DNA from: Schauerella fraxinea
GTDB lineage: Bacteria > Pseudomonadota > Gammaproteobacteria > Burkholderiales > Burkholderiaceae_B
DNA: 64,000 bases
Reading direction: 5' to 3'
NCBI GenBank assembly: GCA_030849945.1
Contig: JAVDKK010000006.1
Span: forward strand, 216,683 to 280,682
Shown here: piece after piece, positions 1 to 8,016 of the stretch
How positions within the stretch are numbered: position 1 is the first letter of the stretch
Layout: every line of letters starts with the position of its first letter
Notes under the pieces: generated by a model
Databases searched by the model: none
Told to the model about the DNA's origin: nothing
Seen by the model: the letters and a program-made list of their open reading frames with translations, nothing else
Translations under genes and position numbers: made by a program

Positions 1-1
1 G

Positions 2-748
2 GTGCGGGCCTATTACCCCAGCGAACGCCGCTTGCCTGGCGCGTTCATCTATATCCATGGCGGCGGCTTCGTTCTCTTCAGCAACGATACGCATGACCGC
101 GTCATGCGTGAGTACGCCGAGCGAGCCGGCATCGTGGTCTTCGGCATCAACTACACCCGTGCGCCCGAAGCGAAGTTTCCGCAGCCGCTCGAAGAGTGCG
201 TGGATACCGTGCGTTGGGTGGCAGCGCAAGCCGCCGCACTCGATATCGAGGCGGCGCAGTTGTTCATCGGCGGTGACTCGGCCGGCGCCAATCTCTCGAT
301 GGGAACGTGCCTGACGCTGCGCGACGAACAAACGCCGCTCATTCAGGGCGTGGTGCTCAACTACGGCGGCTTCGGCAGCAATCTGTTCCGCAATTCGGTG
401 GTGCGCTATGGCGCCGGCGACTACGGGTTATCACTGCATATGATGATCTGGTTTCGGGGCATGCATATCCGCCGCGGCGAAGACTTCGTCAATCCGCGCG
501 TGGATATCCTGCGCGCCGATCTGTCGAACCTGCCGCCGGCTTATATTGTGGTCACCGAATGCGACCCCCTGCATGACGACAGCATCGAACTCGAACGCCG
601 CTGGCGCGAGTCGGGCGGTCAGGTGCTGTCGAAGATCTATCCCGGCACGGTGCACAGCTTTCTTGAAGCCGTCTCGATCTCCGACGTGGCCGTCGAAGCC
701 TTTGACGACACGGCCAAGTGGTTGCACGCCACCGCGGCGCGCGCGTAG
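2..748 (+). CDS. alpha/beta hydrolase (hormone-sensitive-lipase-type esterase), 5' end cut off
   Basis: The reading frame is open at the window edge, so the true start lies upstream; 248 codons are visible. The HSL-family oxyanion-hole motif HGGG appears near the visible N-terminus (YIHGGGF), followed by the nucleophile elbow GDSAG (about residue 92). A catalytic Asp region (TECDPLHDD) and a His near the C-terminus (GTVHSF) complete the expected triad order. This family hydrolyses short-chain carboxylic esters in the cytoplasm; the substrate cannot be read from sequence. It lies 22 bases upstream of the PaiB-like gene on the same strand and may be co-transcribed with it and the class II aldolase. 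Confidence 0.85.
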   Translation: MRAYYPSERRLPGAFIYIHGGGFVLFSNDTHDRVMREYAERAGIVVFGINYTRAPEAKFPQPLEECVDTVRWVAAQAAALDIEAAQLFIGGDSAGANLSMGTCLTLRDEQTPLIQGVVLNYGGFGSNLFRNSVVRYGAGDYGLSLHMMIWFRGMHIRRGEDFVNPRVDILRADLSNLPPAYIVVTECDPLHDDSIELERRWRESGGQVLSKIYPGTVHSFLEAVSISDVAVEAFDDTAKWLHATAARA

Positions 749-770
749 ATCGCGGCTCAGGGACAATCAC

Positions 771-1427
771 ATGTACACCCCGCCGGCCTATGCCGAACAC
801 GACATTGAAGTGCTGCACGACGGCATGCGCGCCTGGAGCTTTGCCACATTGATCACGGTAGGGCTAGCGGGTGCGCGCGCCACCCACCTGCCGTTTCTGC
901 TCGATCCCGAGGCCGATGCGTGCGGGCGATTGACCACGCATCTAGCGCGTGCCAATCCGCAACTGGACGACTTGCGGCAAGGCGCGCCGGCATTGGTGAT
1001 CTTTCAGGGGCCGCACGCTTTCGTATCGCCGAGTTGGTACCGCAACCGCATGACGTTTCCAACGTGGAACTACACCGCGATTCATGCGCGGGGTCTGCCA
1101 CGGCTGATCGAGGATCCTGCCGCGATACACGACGTGTTGCGGCGAACGGTTGCAGTATTCGACACGCCGGTGGGCGGAGAGTGGGACTTCGAGACGATCC
1201 CCCAAGCGTTCACCGCGACGCGATTGAGCGCGATCGTGGCGGTCGAGATTCGGATCGAGAGTCTGGAGGGCAAAATGAAGCTGAATCAGGATAAGTCGGT
1301 CGAGGATCGCCTGGGCGTGATCGCCGCGCTCGAACGCGCGGGCGAGCCACAAGGTCTGGCCGTCGCGGATATGATTCGACGTCAGCCCGATATGCCGACT
1401 GCTGCATCGCGCGCCGCCCCTGTTTGA
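771..1427 (+). CDS. PaiB-like FMN-binding split-barrel protein
   Basis: A 218-residue protein starting at ATG 771, preceded by a weak purine-rich site. It follows the PaiB family pattern throughout: N-terminal MYTPPAYAE, the segment VIFQGPHAFVSPSWY, the PTWNY motif, and the C-terminal LEGKMKLNQDKS. In Bacillus PaiB is described as a negative regulator of sporulation and protease genes; most proteobacterial members are uncharacterised flavin-binding proteins, so a regulatory role here is only a family inference. Neighbours are an esterase and a class II aldolase on the same strand. Confidence 0.85.
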   Translation: MYTPPAYAEHDIEVLHDGMRAWSFATLITVGLAGARATHLPFLLDPEADACGRLTTHLARANPQLDDLRQGAPALVIFQGPHAFVSPSWYRNRMTFPTWNYTAIHARGLPRLIEDPAAIHDVLRRTVAVFDTPVGGEWDFETIPQAFTATRLSAIVAVEIRIESLEGKMKLNQDKSVEDRLGVIAALERAGEPQGLAVADMIRRQPDMPTAASRAAPV

Positions 1428-1449
1428 TCACTCTTTCTGGATCTCCGCC

Positions 1450-2214
1450 ATGGAAATGCTTCACACGCCGCTGCACCACGCCGCCATGAGTACGGCGGAA
1501 AGCGACACGCGCCGCGACCTCGCCACGCTGTACCGCCTGATTGCGCATTTCCGCATGACGGATCTCATCGATACGCACATCAGTGCACGGATTCCCGGCA
1601 CGCCCGACCATTTTCTGATCAATCGCTATGGCGTGCTGTTCCACGAGATGCGGCCCCAGGATCTGGTCAAGATCGATGTGTCGGGCATGCCGGTGGATGC
1701 CGGCGATGAGGAAACCAATCGTGTGAATGCGGCGGGCTTCACGATCCATTCGGCCGTGCATATGGCGCGGCACGAGTTGGCGTGCGTGATTCACACGCAT
1801 ACCGCCGACGGTATCGCGGTGGCGTGCCAGCAGGATGGGTTGCTGCCGATCAGCCAGCATGCGCTGCGCTTCTACAACCGCCTGGGCTATCACGACTATG
1901 AAGGCATTGCGCTTGATCTGGCCGAGCGCGATCGCCTGGTGGCCGATCTCGGCGAGCATCGCGCAATGATCCTGCGCAATCACGGCTTGCTGGCCGCAGG
2001 GCGCACCATCGCCGAAGCCTTCGTCAATATCTACTATCTCGAACGCGCGTGTCAGTCGCAGATCAAGGCCATGAGCGGTGGTGCGCGCTTGAACCTCCCG
2101 TCGCCTGCAGTGTGTGAACACACGGCCAGACAATTCGAACGGCCGACGAGCCTCGCGTACTGCGATCGGATGTGGGCGTCGGCGTCGAGGCTGCTGGACG
2201 CGCCTGGCGATTAG
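1450..2214 (+). CDS. class II aldolase/adducin family protein
   Basis: A 254-residue protein. The zinc-binding HxH motif is seen in VIHTHTADG and the third histidine in RNHGLLAAG, the usual pattern for fuculose-phosphate-aldolase-type enzymes. The N-terminal region (DLATLYRLIAHFRMTDLIDTHISARIPG) is typical of the betaproteobacterial class II aldolase/adducin proteins that lack a defined substrate. An internal ATG at 1486 (MSTAES) is a possible shorter start. The stop codon overlaps by four bases the stop region of the convergent IclR gene. The shared locus with an IclR regulator suggests a catabolic role, but no substrate can be named. Confidence 0.88.
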   Translation: MEMLHTPLHHAAMSTAESDTRRDLATLYRLIAHFRMTDLIDTHISARIPGTPDHFLINRYGVLFHEMRPQDLVKIDVSGMPVDAGDEETNRVNAAGFTIHSAVHMARHELACVIHTHTADGIAVACQQDGLLPISQHALRFYNRLGYHDYEGIALDLAERDRLVADLGEHRAMILRNHGLLAAGRTIAEAFVNIYYLERACQSQIKAMSGGARLNLPSPAVCEHTARQFERPTSLAYCDRMWASASRLLDAPGD

Positions 2215-3044
2215 GACAATCCGCGCTTGCCGCTCAAGGCGCGCGCGGCGCCGAGGATCAGCGGCGCAAACCGCTTGGCGAAGTCGGCCATCGTCCACTC
2301 CGAGAGCGACCCTGAAATGTGGATCGCCGCGATCGGACGTTCTTCGTGATCCGTGACCGCACAGGCGAGGTTGATCTCGCCGAGCATGCTCTCTTCGGCG
2401 GCCATCGCGTAGCCGTTCTCGCGCGCCTCCTCGATGAGGGCGCGAATGCGGTCTGGATCCTTGATGGTCTTGGCGGTCATCGGCAGCACCGGGGTATCGG
2501 CTGCACGCGCGAGGATGTCGTCGTTTTGCGCGTCGGTGAGATGCGCCATGATGGCGCGGCCACCGGCCGTATGCAGCGTGGCCAGCCGCCGGCCAATCAG
2601 CGTGGTGGTATACGTCTGACGTTTGGTCTGGCGCCGCAGCGCAAAGACGATGGTGAGGTCGTCGAATAAACTGAGTTCGACGCGTTCGCCCGAGTCTTTT
2701 TGGAGTTCGACGATCAGCGGGGTGGCGCGTTCCAGCAGCGGCACGCTGCGCAGGTAATCGAAGGCGCAATCCAGGATTTTCTTGCCCGGCACATAGCCGC
2801 GGCCGTTGGAACCGCGTTCGAGATAGCCCAGGGCCACGAGCGTGTGTGCCATGCGCTGCGTGGTGCTGCGATCCAGCCCGCTTTGTTCGCTCAAGTCATT
2901 GAGCGTGAGCGGCGCCGGTTGGCCTCGGAAGGCTTCGAGAAGACCCAGGCCTTTCGCAAGCGACTGGATAAAAAGGGGATCGGTGCGCGCCATGGCCAGA
3001 AAATCTCCGAAGTACCGGTTTAGCAACGCCTCCGCTTGAAACAC
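2211..3044 (-). CDS. IclR-family transcriptional regulator
   Basis: 277 residues with an N-terminal winged helix-turn-helix (about residues 28-85, including LTLNDLSEQSGLDRSTTQRMAHTL) and a C-terminal IclR effector-binding domain with the conserved stretch TLHTAGGRAIMAHL and the segment EESMLGEINLACAVTD. Members bind small aromatic or carboxylic acids. It converges with the class II aldolase gene and is divergent from the TonB receptor. It may control the esterase-aldolase genes; this is inferred only from position. The AT-rich region just upstream carries short repeats that could be its operator. Confidence 0.92.
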   Translation of the reverse strand: MFQAEALLNRYFGDFLAMARTDPLFIQSLAKGLGLLEAFRGQPAPLTLNDLSEQSGLDRSTTQRMAHTLVALGYLERGSNGRGYVPGKKILDCAFDYLRSVPLLERATPLIVELQKDSGERVELSLFDDLTIVFALRRQTKRQTYTTTLIGRRLATLHTAGGRAIMAHLTDAQNDDILARAADTPVLPMTAKTIKDPDRIRALIEEARENGYAMAAEESMLGEINLACAVTDHEERPIAAIHISGSLSEWTMADFAKRFAPLILGAARALSGKRGLS

Positions 3045-3068
3045 GCGGCAGGGGCTGGCAAAATATTG

Positions 3069-3112
3069 TTATTAAATAATAAAGTAGTGCATAGCAATAC
3101 TCAATAGCAATG
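3069..3112. promoter_or_regulatory. AT-rich intergenic stretch with short inverted and direct repeats
   Basis: Inside the 220-base gap between the IclR gene and the TonB receptor gene there is a strongly AT-rich patch. It contains an inverted repeat TTATT-AAAT-AATAA (3069-3082) and two direct copies of ATAGCAAT at 3091 and 3104, 13 bases apart. This is where the IclR promoter and its autoregulatory site would be expected. The function is inferred from position only. Confidence 0.35.
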
Positions 3113-3227
3113 CTTAAGTGTGGTCGTGGTTGTTGCCGCGGATCGCCTTACCTGTGATTGTGCTGTTGCTGTGCCTTGGCTGTCGTCGCTGCGCATGTCA
3201 CCGTCCGCCAGTCCCGCCAATTTCGTA

Positions 3228-3241
3228 AATGGCTCTCATTA
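3228..3241 (+). promoter_or_regulatory. possible Fur box before the TonB receptor
   Basis: The 14-mer AATGGCTCTCATTA matches 10 of 14 positions of the core of the Fur consensus (AATGATAATCATTA), with both outer arms intact. It lies at the beginning of the TonB-dependent receptor frame, 24 bases ahead of the chosen ATG. A Fur site here would fit iron-repressed expression of a siderophore receptor. The match is imperfect in the centre, so this is tentative. Confidence 0.4.
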
Positions 3242-3264
3242 CTAATTTCACTTCGCTTAGCCCC

Positions 3265-5457
3265 ATGACCCGATCTTTCTCTCTCCCTGCCCGCTTGCCG
3301 TTTGCCCGTCATGCGATCGCGATCGCATTGGCGTGGCCCGCCATCGGCGCAGCACAAACGGCCGTGTCTTCAGACGCCACGACCTTGGCACCGATCACGG
3401 TCACTGGTGCCGGCGTTCCAGTATCGCAACCGCTGCCACCCGTGTTTGCCGGCGGTCAGGTCGCTCGTGGTGGTCAGCTCGGCATCCTGGGCAATCAGGA
3501 CATCATGGACGTACCGTTTTCGATCTCGAGCTACACGTCGGAGCTCATCGACAACCAGCAGGCGCGCACGTTGGGCGACGTCATGAAGAACGACGCGTCG
3601 GTGCAGGTGAGCAAGGGCTTTGGGAATCAGGCGGAGGTGTTCGTTGTGCGCGGCTTTGCGCTGGGCGGCGAGGATCTGGCGTTCAATGGGTTGTATGGCG
3701 TGTTGCCGCGGCAAATCCTGTCTACGCCGATGATGGATCGGGTCGAAGTGTTCCGTGGCGCCAGCGCGTTCTTGAACGGTGTGTCGCCCACCGGAACCGG
3801 GATCGGCGGCATGATCAATATCGTGCCCAAGCGTGCCGATGAAGAGCCGTTGAATCGCGTGTCGCTGGATTACACCAGCCGATCGCAAACGGGCGGGGCG
3901 GTGGATATCGGCCGGCGATGGGGCGCGAGCAACCAGTTCGGTATTCGGGTGAACGCGGCCACGCGCGACGGAGAAGCCGAGCCGGATGATGAGGGCCGGC
4001 GCTCCACATTCGGCTCGCTGGGCCTGGACTTTCGCGGCGATCGGCTGCGCGCATCGCTGGATGTGGGCTATCAAAAGCAATACGCTCGCCAACCGCGGCC
4101 CACCGTGCAGATCGAACCCGGTACGCTGCAGGTGCCGGATGCGCCGAGCGGCCGGATCAACTACGGCCAACCATGGACATTTACCGATCTCGAAACGACC
4201 TTCGGCATGGCACGCGTCGAATACGACCTGACGGATAACTGGACCACCTACGCTGCATTCGGCGGCAATCACAATCGTGAGAGTGGCTCCTACGCCACGC
4301 CACGCGTGAATGCCGCCGGCGTGGGTACCTCGGGGCGTCTCGACGTGCCTTACAACAGCGATACGTGGACCGGTGAAGTTGGCGTGCGTGGGCGCCTCAC
4401 GACCGGACCGCTCAAGCACACGCTCAACGTCAGCGCGAACCGCATCGATTTTCAAAAGGCCAGCGCTTCGGAAACAGGCCTGCGGTCACCGATCGATTTG
4501 AACAATCCGACATATGTGCCGCGCACGCCGAAGGCCGGCGCCACGCAACCGATCGGTAATCTGTCCGATCCGTTCACCACCGAGCACACGCGCCTGGCGA
4601 GCATCGCGATCTCGGACACGGTGTCGTTCTGGGACGATCGTGTGGCATTGACGGCCGGTATCCGTCACCAGGAAATACGCACCAAAGCCTATGCGGCCGC
4701 CAACGGCAAGCTCAACGCCTACTACGACGAATCGGCCACCACACCGGTGTTCGGCGCGGTGTTCAAGGCGACGGACAAGGTGTCGATTTACGCCAACCAC
4801 ATCGAAGGACTTTCCAAAGGGCCGATCGCGCCGGGCGGTGTGACCAACGCGAACGAAGCGTTTCCGCCGGGCCGCTCGAAGCAGACGGAAGCCGGTGTGA
4901 AACTCGACATGGGCAACTACGGCGCCACGTTGGGCGTGTTCCAGATCGAGCAGCCGGCGACGTCGGGCTATACCGATCCGGGCACCAACACCTTCAGCAT
5001 TGTCGGCGAGCAGCGTAATCGCGGCATTGAACTCAATGTGTTTGGTGAGCCGGTGCGCGGGTTGCGGCTGCTGAGCGGCATCACCTTCATCGACGCTGAG
5101 CTGACGCGTACCAATGGCGGCTTGAACGACGGCAACACTGCAGTCGGCGTGCCGGATTACTACTGGACGATGGGTGTGGACTGGGATGTGCCGATGGTGA
5201 GCGGTGTGTCACTGCAAGCGCAACTGCTGCGCGCCGGCACGCAGTACGTCGATCCGGCCAACAACCTCAAACTGCCGACGTGGACACGGGTGGATCTGGG
5301 CGCCCGCTACGCCACGCGGATCGACGGGCACAACGTGGTCTGGCGGGCAGGTGTGGAAAACGTGGCCGACCGCGCCTATTGGGCGTCGGCCAATGGCGGC
5401 TACCTGACGCAAGGTGCGCCGCGCACCTACAAGCTATCGATGAGCGTCGATTTCTGA
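3265..5457 (+). CDS. TonB-dependent siderophore receptor
   Basis: About 730 residues. A signal peptide (ARHAIAIALAWPAIGAAQ) is followed by a TonB-box-like LAPITVTGAG, a plug domain (DVPFSISSYTSELIDNQQA, then the RVEVFRGASAFLNG segment typical of siderophore receptors), and a 22-stranded beta-barrel ending in the outer-membrane signature SMSVDF with terminal Phe. The protein imports an iron-siderophore complex across the outer membrane using TonB-ExbBD energy. The frame also allows an upstream ATG at 3229, but that would overlap the candidate Fur box and add 12 residues ahead of a complete signal peptide. No siderophore biosynthesis gene is adjacent, so it may take up a xenosiderophore. The ligand is not predictable. 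Confidence 0.92.
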   Translation: MTRSFSLPARLPFARHAIAIALAWPAIGAAQTAVSSDATTLAPITVTGAGVPVSQPLPPVFAGGQVARGGQLGILGNQDIMDVPFSISSYTSELIDNQQARTLGDVMKNDASVQVSKGFGNQAEVFVVRGFALGGEDLAFNGLYGVLPRQILSTPMMDRVEVFRGASAFLNGVSPTGTGIGGMINIVPKRADEEPLNRVSLDYTSRSQTGGAVDIGRRWGASNQFGIRVNAATRDGEAEPDDEGRRSTFGSLGLDFRGDRLRASLDVGYQKQYARQPRPTVQIEPGTLQVPDAPSGRINYGQPWTFTDLETTFGMARVEYDLTDNWTTYAAFGGNHNRESGSYATPRVNAAGVGTSGRLDVPYNSDTWTGEVGVRGRLTTGPLKHTLNVSANRIDFQKASASETGLRSPIDLNNPTYVPRTPKAGATQPIGNLSDPFTTEHTRLASIAISDTVSFWDDRVALTAGIRHQEIRTKAYAAANGKLNAYYDESATTPVFGAVFKATDKVSIYANHIEGLSKGPIAPGGVTNANEAFPPGRSKQTEAGVKLDMGNYGATLGVFQIEQPATSGYTDPGTNTFSIVGEQRNRGIELNVFGEPVRGLRLLSGITFIDAELTRTNGGLNDGNTAVGVPDYYWTMGVDWDVPMVSGVSLQAQLLRAGTQYVDPANNLKLPTWTRVDLGARYATRIDGHNVVWRAGVENVADRAYWASANGGYLTQGAPRTYKLSMSVDF

Positions 5458-5459
5458 TG

Positions 5460-5906
5460 TCACTTCTTGCAGTGCGGTTCGAGAATCTCGGTGCGCAGAT
5501 AATCTGCTTTCGTCCGGCCCCAGATCTCGACGTACTGCGCCTTGACGTTGTAGGCGCGCACTTCCGCGGCTGCCGCCGGCGCGGTGGCCGAGGCGCCGCC
5601 CGCCATGTAGGCCACACCGGCCGGGCTCACGGCAAAGGACTCGAACGTGCCGGTGGTGCCGGCTTCGTTCACCCCGGCCACCTCGCCGCACAGATAGCCC
5701 CCCACGATGCGTTCGTTGCGAAACTGCGGCGCGGGGCGATCGCTGCGCGACAGCGCCGCGACCAAGGGCGCGCGCAAGCTGGCAAGTTGCGCGTCGCGCG
5801 CGGCATCCCGCGAGGCCGAGCCGTTCATGTACCAATACACGCCGCCAGCGGCCACGGCCAGAATCACCGCGACGGCGCCCAGCCCCATCATGCCTTTCGA
5901 TGCCAT
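5460..5906 (-). CDS. small membrane-anchored protein of unknown function
   Basis: 148 residues from ATG 5906, preceded by AAGGAATCAAG that includes a usable ribosome-binding site. One N-terminal transmembrane helix (residues 5-27, GLGAVAVILAVAAGGVYWYM) anchors an approximately 120-residue soluble domain with an Ala-rich stretch (GGASATAPAAAAEV), three Cys-free beta-like segments and a C-terminal CKK. Longer in-frame starts exist up to 6128 but run through non-coding-looking sequence. I do not recognise the family. It converges with the TonB receptor, two bases apart, so it is not necessarily functionally linked to it. Confidence 0.65.
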   Translation of the reverse strand: MASKGMMGLGAVAVILAVAAGGVYWYMNGSASRDAARDAQLASLRAPLVAALSRSDRPAPQFRNERIVGGYLCGEVAGVNEAGTTGTFESFAVSPAGVAYMAGGASATAPAAAAEVRAYNVKAQYVEIWGRTKADYLRTEILEPHCKK

Positions 5907-6076
5907 CTTGATTCCTTGTTCTGCTGCGGCTGATTTTATGCATTGTTGCCGGTTTCGTTTAGGCGTATATTTGTCCATACAAAGTGCCATAACGAACAAA
6001 TGAGCGCACTTTACGAACCGATTCTGTGAACCACCGCCGAGGGGTAAGCGATTGCCACTCGACTTTTGGAGAGATC

Positions 6077-7831
6077 GTGACCGAGCCCGTAGAGGAAGTT
6101 TCGCGTGAGCAAACCGCCGGCAATCCACAGGCGCTGCCGGCGTCGGGCAGGCAAGCGCTGGCCGAATGGTTGCCCCCTTTGGCCGGTGCGTCGCTCAACG
6201 AGGCCAGTCGCGACGAGGCGGTCGACGGGGCGATCCGCGTGATGGCTGCCGTGCACGACGCAGCACATCGTGACCTGCGCTGGAACACCGTGGCGGTACC
6301 GTTCGATCGCGTTGTGGCGCCGGCAGTGATGGGAGCTCGCGGCGACGTCAGCACAGCATCGTCGAATGCGACGCACGAGGCTACAGTCACATCGGCGAAA
6401 GCCACTTCAACCACAGGCGTTTCCGACGCGAATCCGCCGGCTCATGCCGCTGCGCCTCACGCTTCTGCAAGCACGGCCGAATGCGCGGGCGATGCCGCGC
6501 GCGAGACGCGCATCCGCCTTGCCGCAGCCGCGCGTTATACCGGCACCGCCTTCGTACGGTTGCGCGAAACGCTGGCGATGCAGGCGGCTGCAAACGTCGA
6601 TCGTCATGAAGAAGGCGCATTGCCGCTTGCCGGCATGCCGATCGCACACAAGGATATGTTTGCCCGCGCGGGGGAGCTCAGCGAATGCGGCAGCCGAGTG
6701 CGCGCCGGACACATCGCACCCGAGACTGCGACCGTTCTTGCACGGCTGGATGCGGCCGGCGCGATCGACCTCGGGGCCTTGCATATGGCCGAGTTTGCGA
6801 TGAGCCCAACGGGCTTCAATGCGCAGTTGGGGCACGGCCGCAACCCTTGGTCGCAGGATCACGTGTCGGGCGGGTCGTCCAGCGGCAGTGGGGTGGCGGT
6901 TGCTGCACGCCTGGTGGCCGCAGCACTGGGATCGGACACCGGTGGGTCGGTGCGTTTGCCGGCGGCCATCTGCGGCGTAACGGGCATCAAGCCCACGCAG
7001 CATCTGGTATCCGTGGCGGGCGTCATGCCGCTCTCGCCGAGTCTGGATTGCGTCGGCTTTCTGGCAACGACGGCGCACGATTGCGCCCGGCTGTTGTCGG
7101 TCACGGCGGGCGCCGACGAGAACGATCCGCTATGTCGCCGCGAGCCAGCGCAGGATTATGCGGCCGACATCGAGCGGCCCGTGCACGATCTTGTCGTCGC
7201 CGTGCCGACCTTCGGTAAGAACGATCCAATTTCGGATGAAGTCTTGCAACTGTTGAACGCCGCGAGTGAAACATTCGCGCGAGCCGGTGCGCGCGTGGAA
7301 CGCGTGCCCGTACCAGACTTCACCGAGTTGGGGCTGTTGGCCAACGTCGTGCTGGGTGCCGAAGCTGCCTCGCTGCATGCGACCGGACTGGCGTCGTATC
7401 CCGAGGCGTATGGCGCACAAGTGCGCCGGCGTATCGAGCGCGGGCTGCTGTATCCCGCCACCCGCTATCTCGACGCGTTGCGTTTGCGGCCCATCATGCT
7501 GCAGCAATTTCTGGCGGCCTACCTGCCGCAGGCCGACGCGCTCTTTCTGCCAGTGTTGCCCTACGCTGTGCCTACGATCGCAGCCACCACCACCGGTACG
7601 GAACTCGACATCGAACAGCGCTTTGGCGGCATGTCGTATTGGACGCGTGCGATCAACTACCTCGGCTTGCCCGTGCTGGCACTGCCGATGGGATTTACCG
7701 AAAACGGCTTGCCCAACGGATTTCAGCTGGTGGGCCGGCTCAACGGCGAGGCGGCGTTGTTCCGGCTCGGGCACCAGTATCAGCATCTGACCGATTGGCA
7801 TACCCGCACGCCGCCGCCACTCGATGGATGA
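6077..7831 (+). CDS. amidase signature family hydrolase with long N-terminal extension
   Basis: The Ser-cisSer-Lys triad of the amidase signature family is visible: the catalytic Lys in IAHKDMF (about residue 192), the cis-Ser in SGGSSSGSG (about 267-269) and the nucleophile Ser in GSDTGGSVR (about 291). These enzymes hydrolyse amide bonds of small carboxamides or carbamates. I chose GTG 6077 because GGAGAG lies seven bases ahead of it; GTG 6026 in the same frame has no such site. The catalytic Lys normally lies near residue 80; here about 110 extra residues precede it, including an Ala/Thr/Ser-rich low-complexity part (about residues 88-140). An MFS transporter follows on the same strand, which suggests uptake and hydrolysis of one substrate. 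Confidence 0.88.
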   Translation: MTEPVEEVSREQTAGNPQALPASGRQALAEWLPPLAGASLNEASRDEAVDGAIRVMAAVHDAAHRDLRWNTVAVPFDRVVAPAVMGARGDVSTASSNATHEATVTSAKATSTTGVSDANPPAHAAAPHASASTAECAGDAARETRIRLAAAARYTGTAFVRLRETLAMQAAANVDRHEEGALPLAGMPIAHKDMFARAGELSECGSRVRAGHIAPETATVLARLDAAGAIDLGALHMAEFAMSPTGFNAQLGHGRNPWSQDHVSGGSSSGSGVAVAARLVAAALGSDTGGSVRLPAAICGVTGIKPTQHLVSVAGVMPLSPSLDCVGFLATTAHDCARLLSVTAGADENDPLCRREPAQDYAADIERPVHDLVVAVPTFGKNDPISDEVLQLLNAASETFARAGARVERVPVPDFTELGLLANVVLGAEAASLHATGLASYPEAYGAQVRRRIERGLLYPATRYLDALRLRPIMLQQFLAAYLPQADALFLPVLPYAVPTIAATTTGTELDIEQRFGGMSYWTRAINYLGLPVLALPMGFTENGLPNGFQLVGRLNGEAALFRLGHQYQHLTDWHTRTPPPLDG

Positions 7832-7869
7832 CGCTGCGATTACCCCACCCGTGTCGACGCGCATGGACT

Positions 7870-7950
7870 GAATACGCAAACACCTGAACGCGTAAGTACG
7901 TGAACGCATGAACGCATGAACGCATGAAACGTGTGAACGCACGAACACCA
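7870..7950 (+). repeat. degenerate octanucleotide tandem array
   Basis: Ten consecutive 8-base units (one has 9) fill the space between the amidase stop and the MFS ribosome-binding site. Three central copies of GAACGCAT (7902-7925) are identical; the flanking units diverge (GAATACGC, AAACACCT, GAACGCGT, AAGTACGT on the left; GAAACGTGT, GAACGCAC, GAACACCA on the right). The array lies in the probable leader or promoter of the MFS gene, 67 bases upstream of its ATG. Confidence 0.8.
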
Positions 7951-8016
7951 GACACTGCAGCACGCAATGATGTGAACGTGTAGTACGACCAAAAAAATAA
8001 CGAGGAGACTGAAATC

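Noticed and set aside
1210..2769. 519-codon minus-strand open frame overlapping the class II aldolase and IclR genes
   Set aside because: Crosses two recognised genes; both have family motifs and the frame has none.
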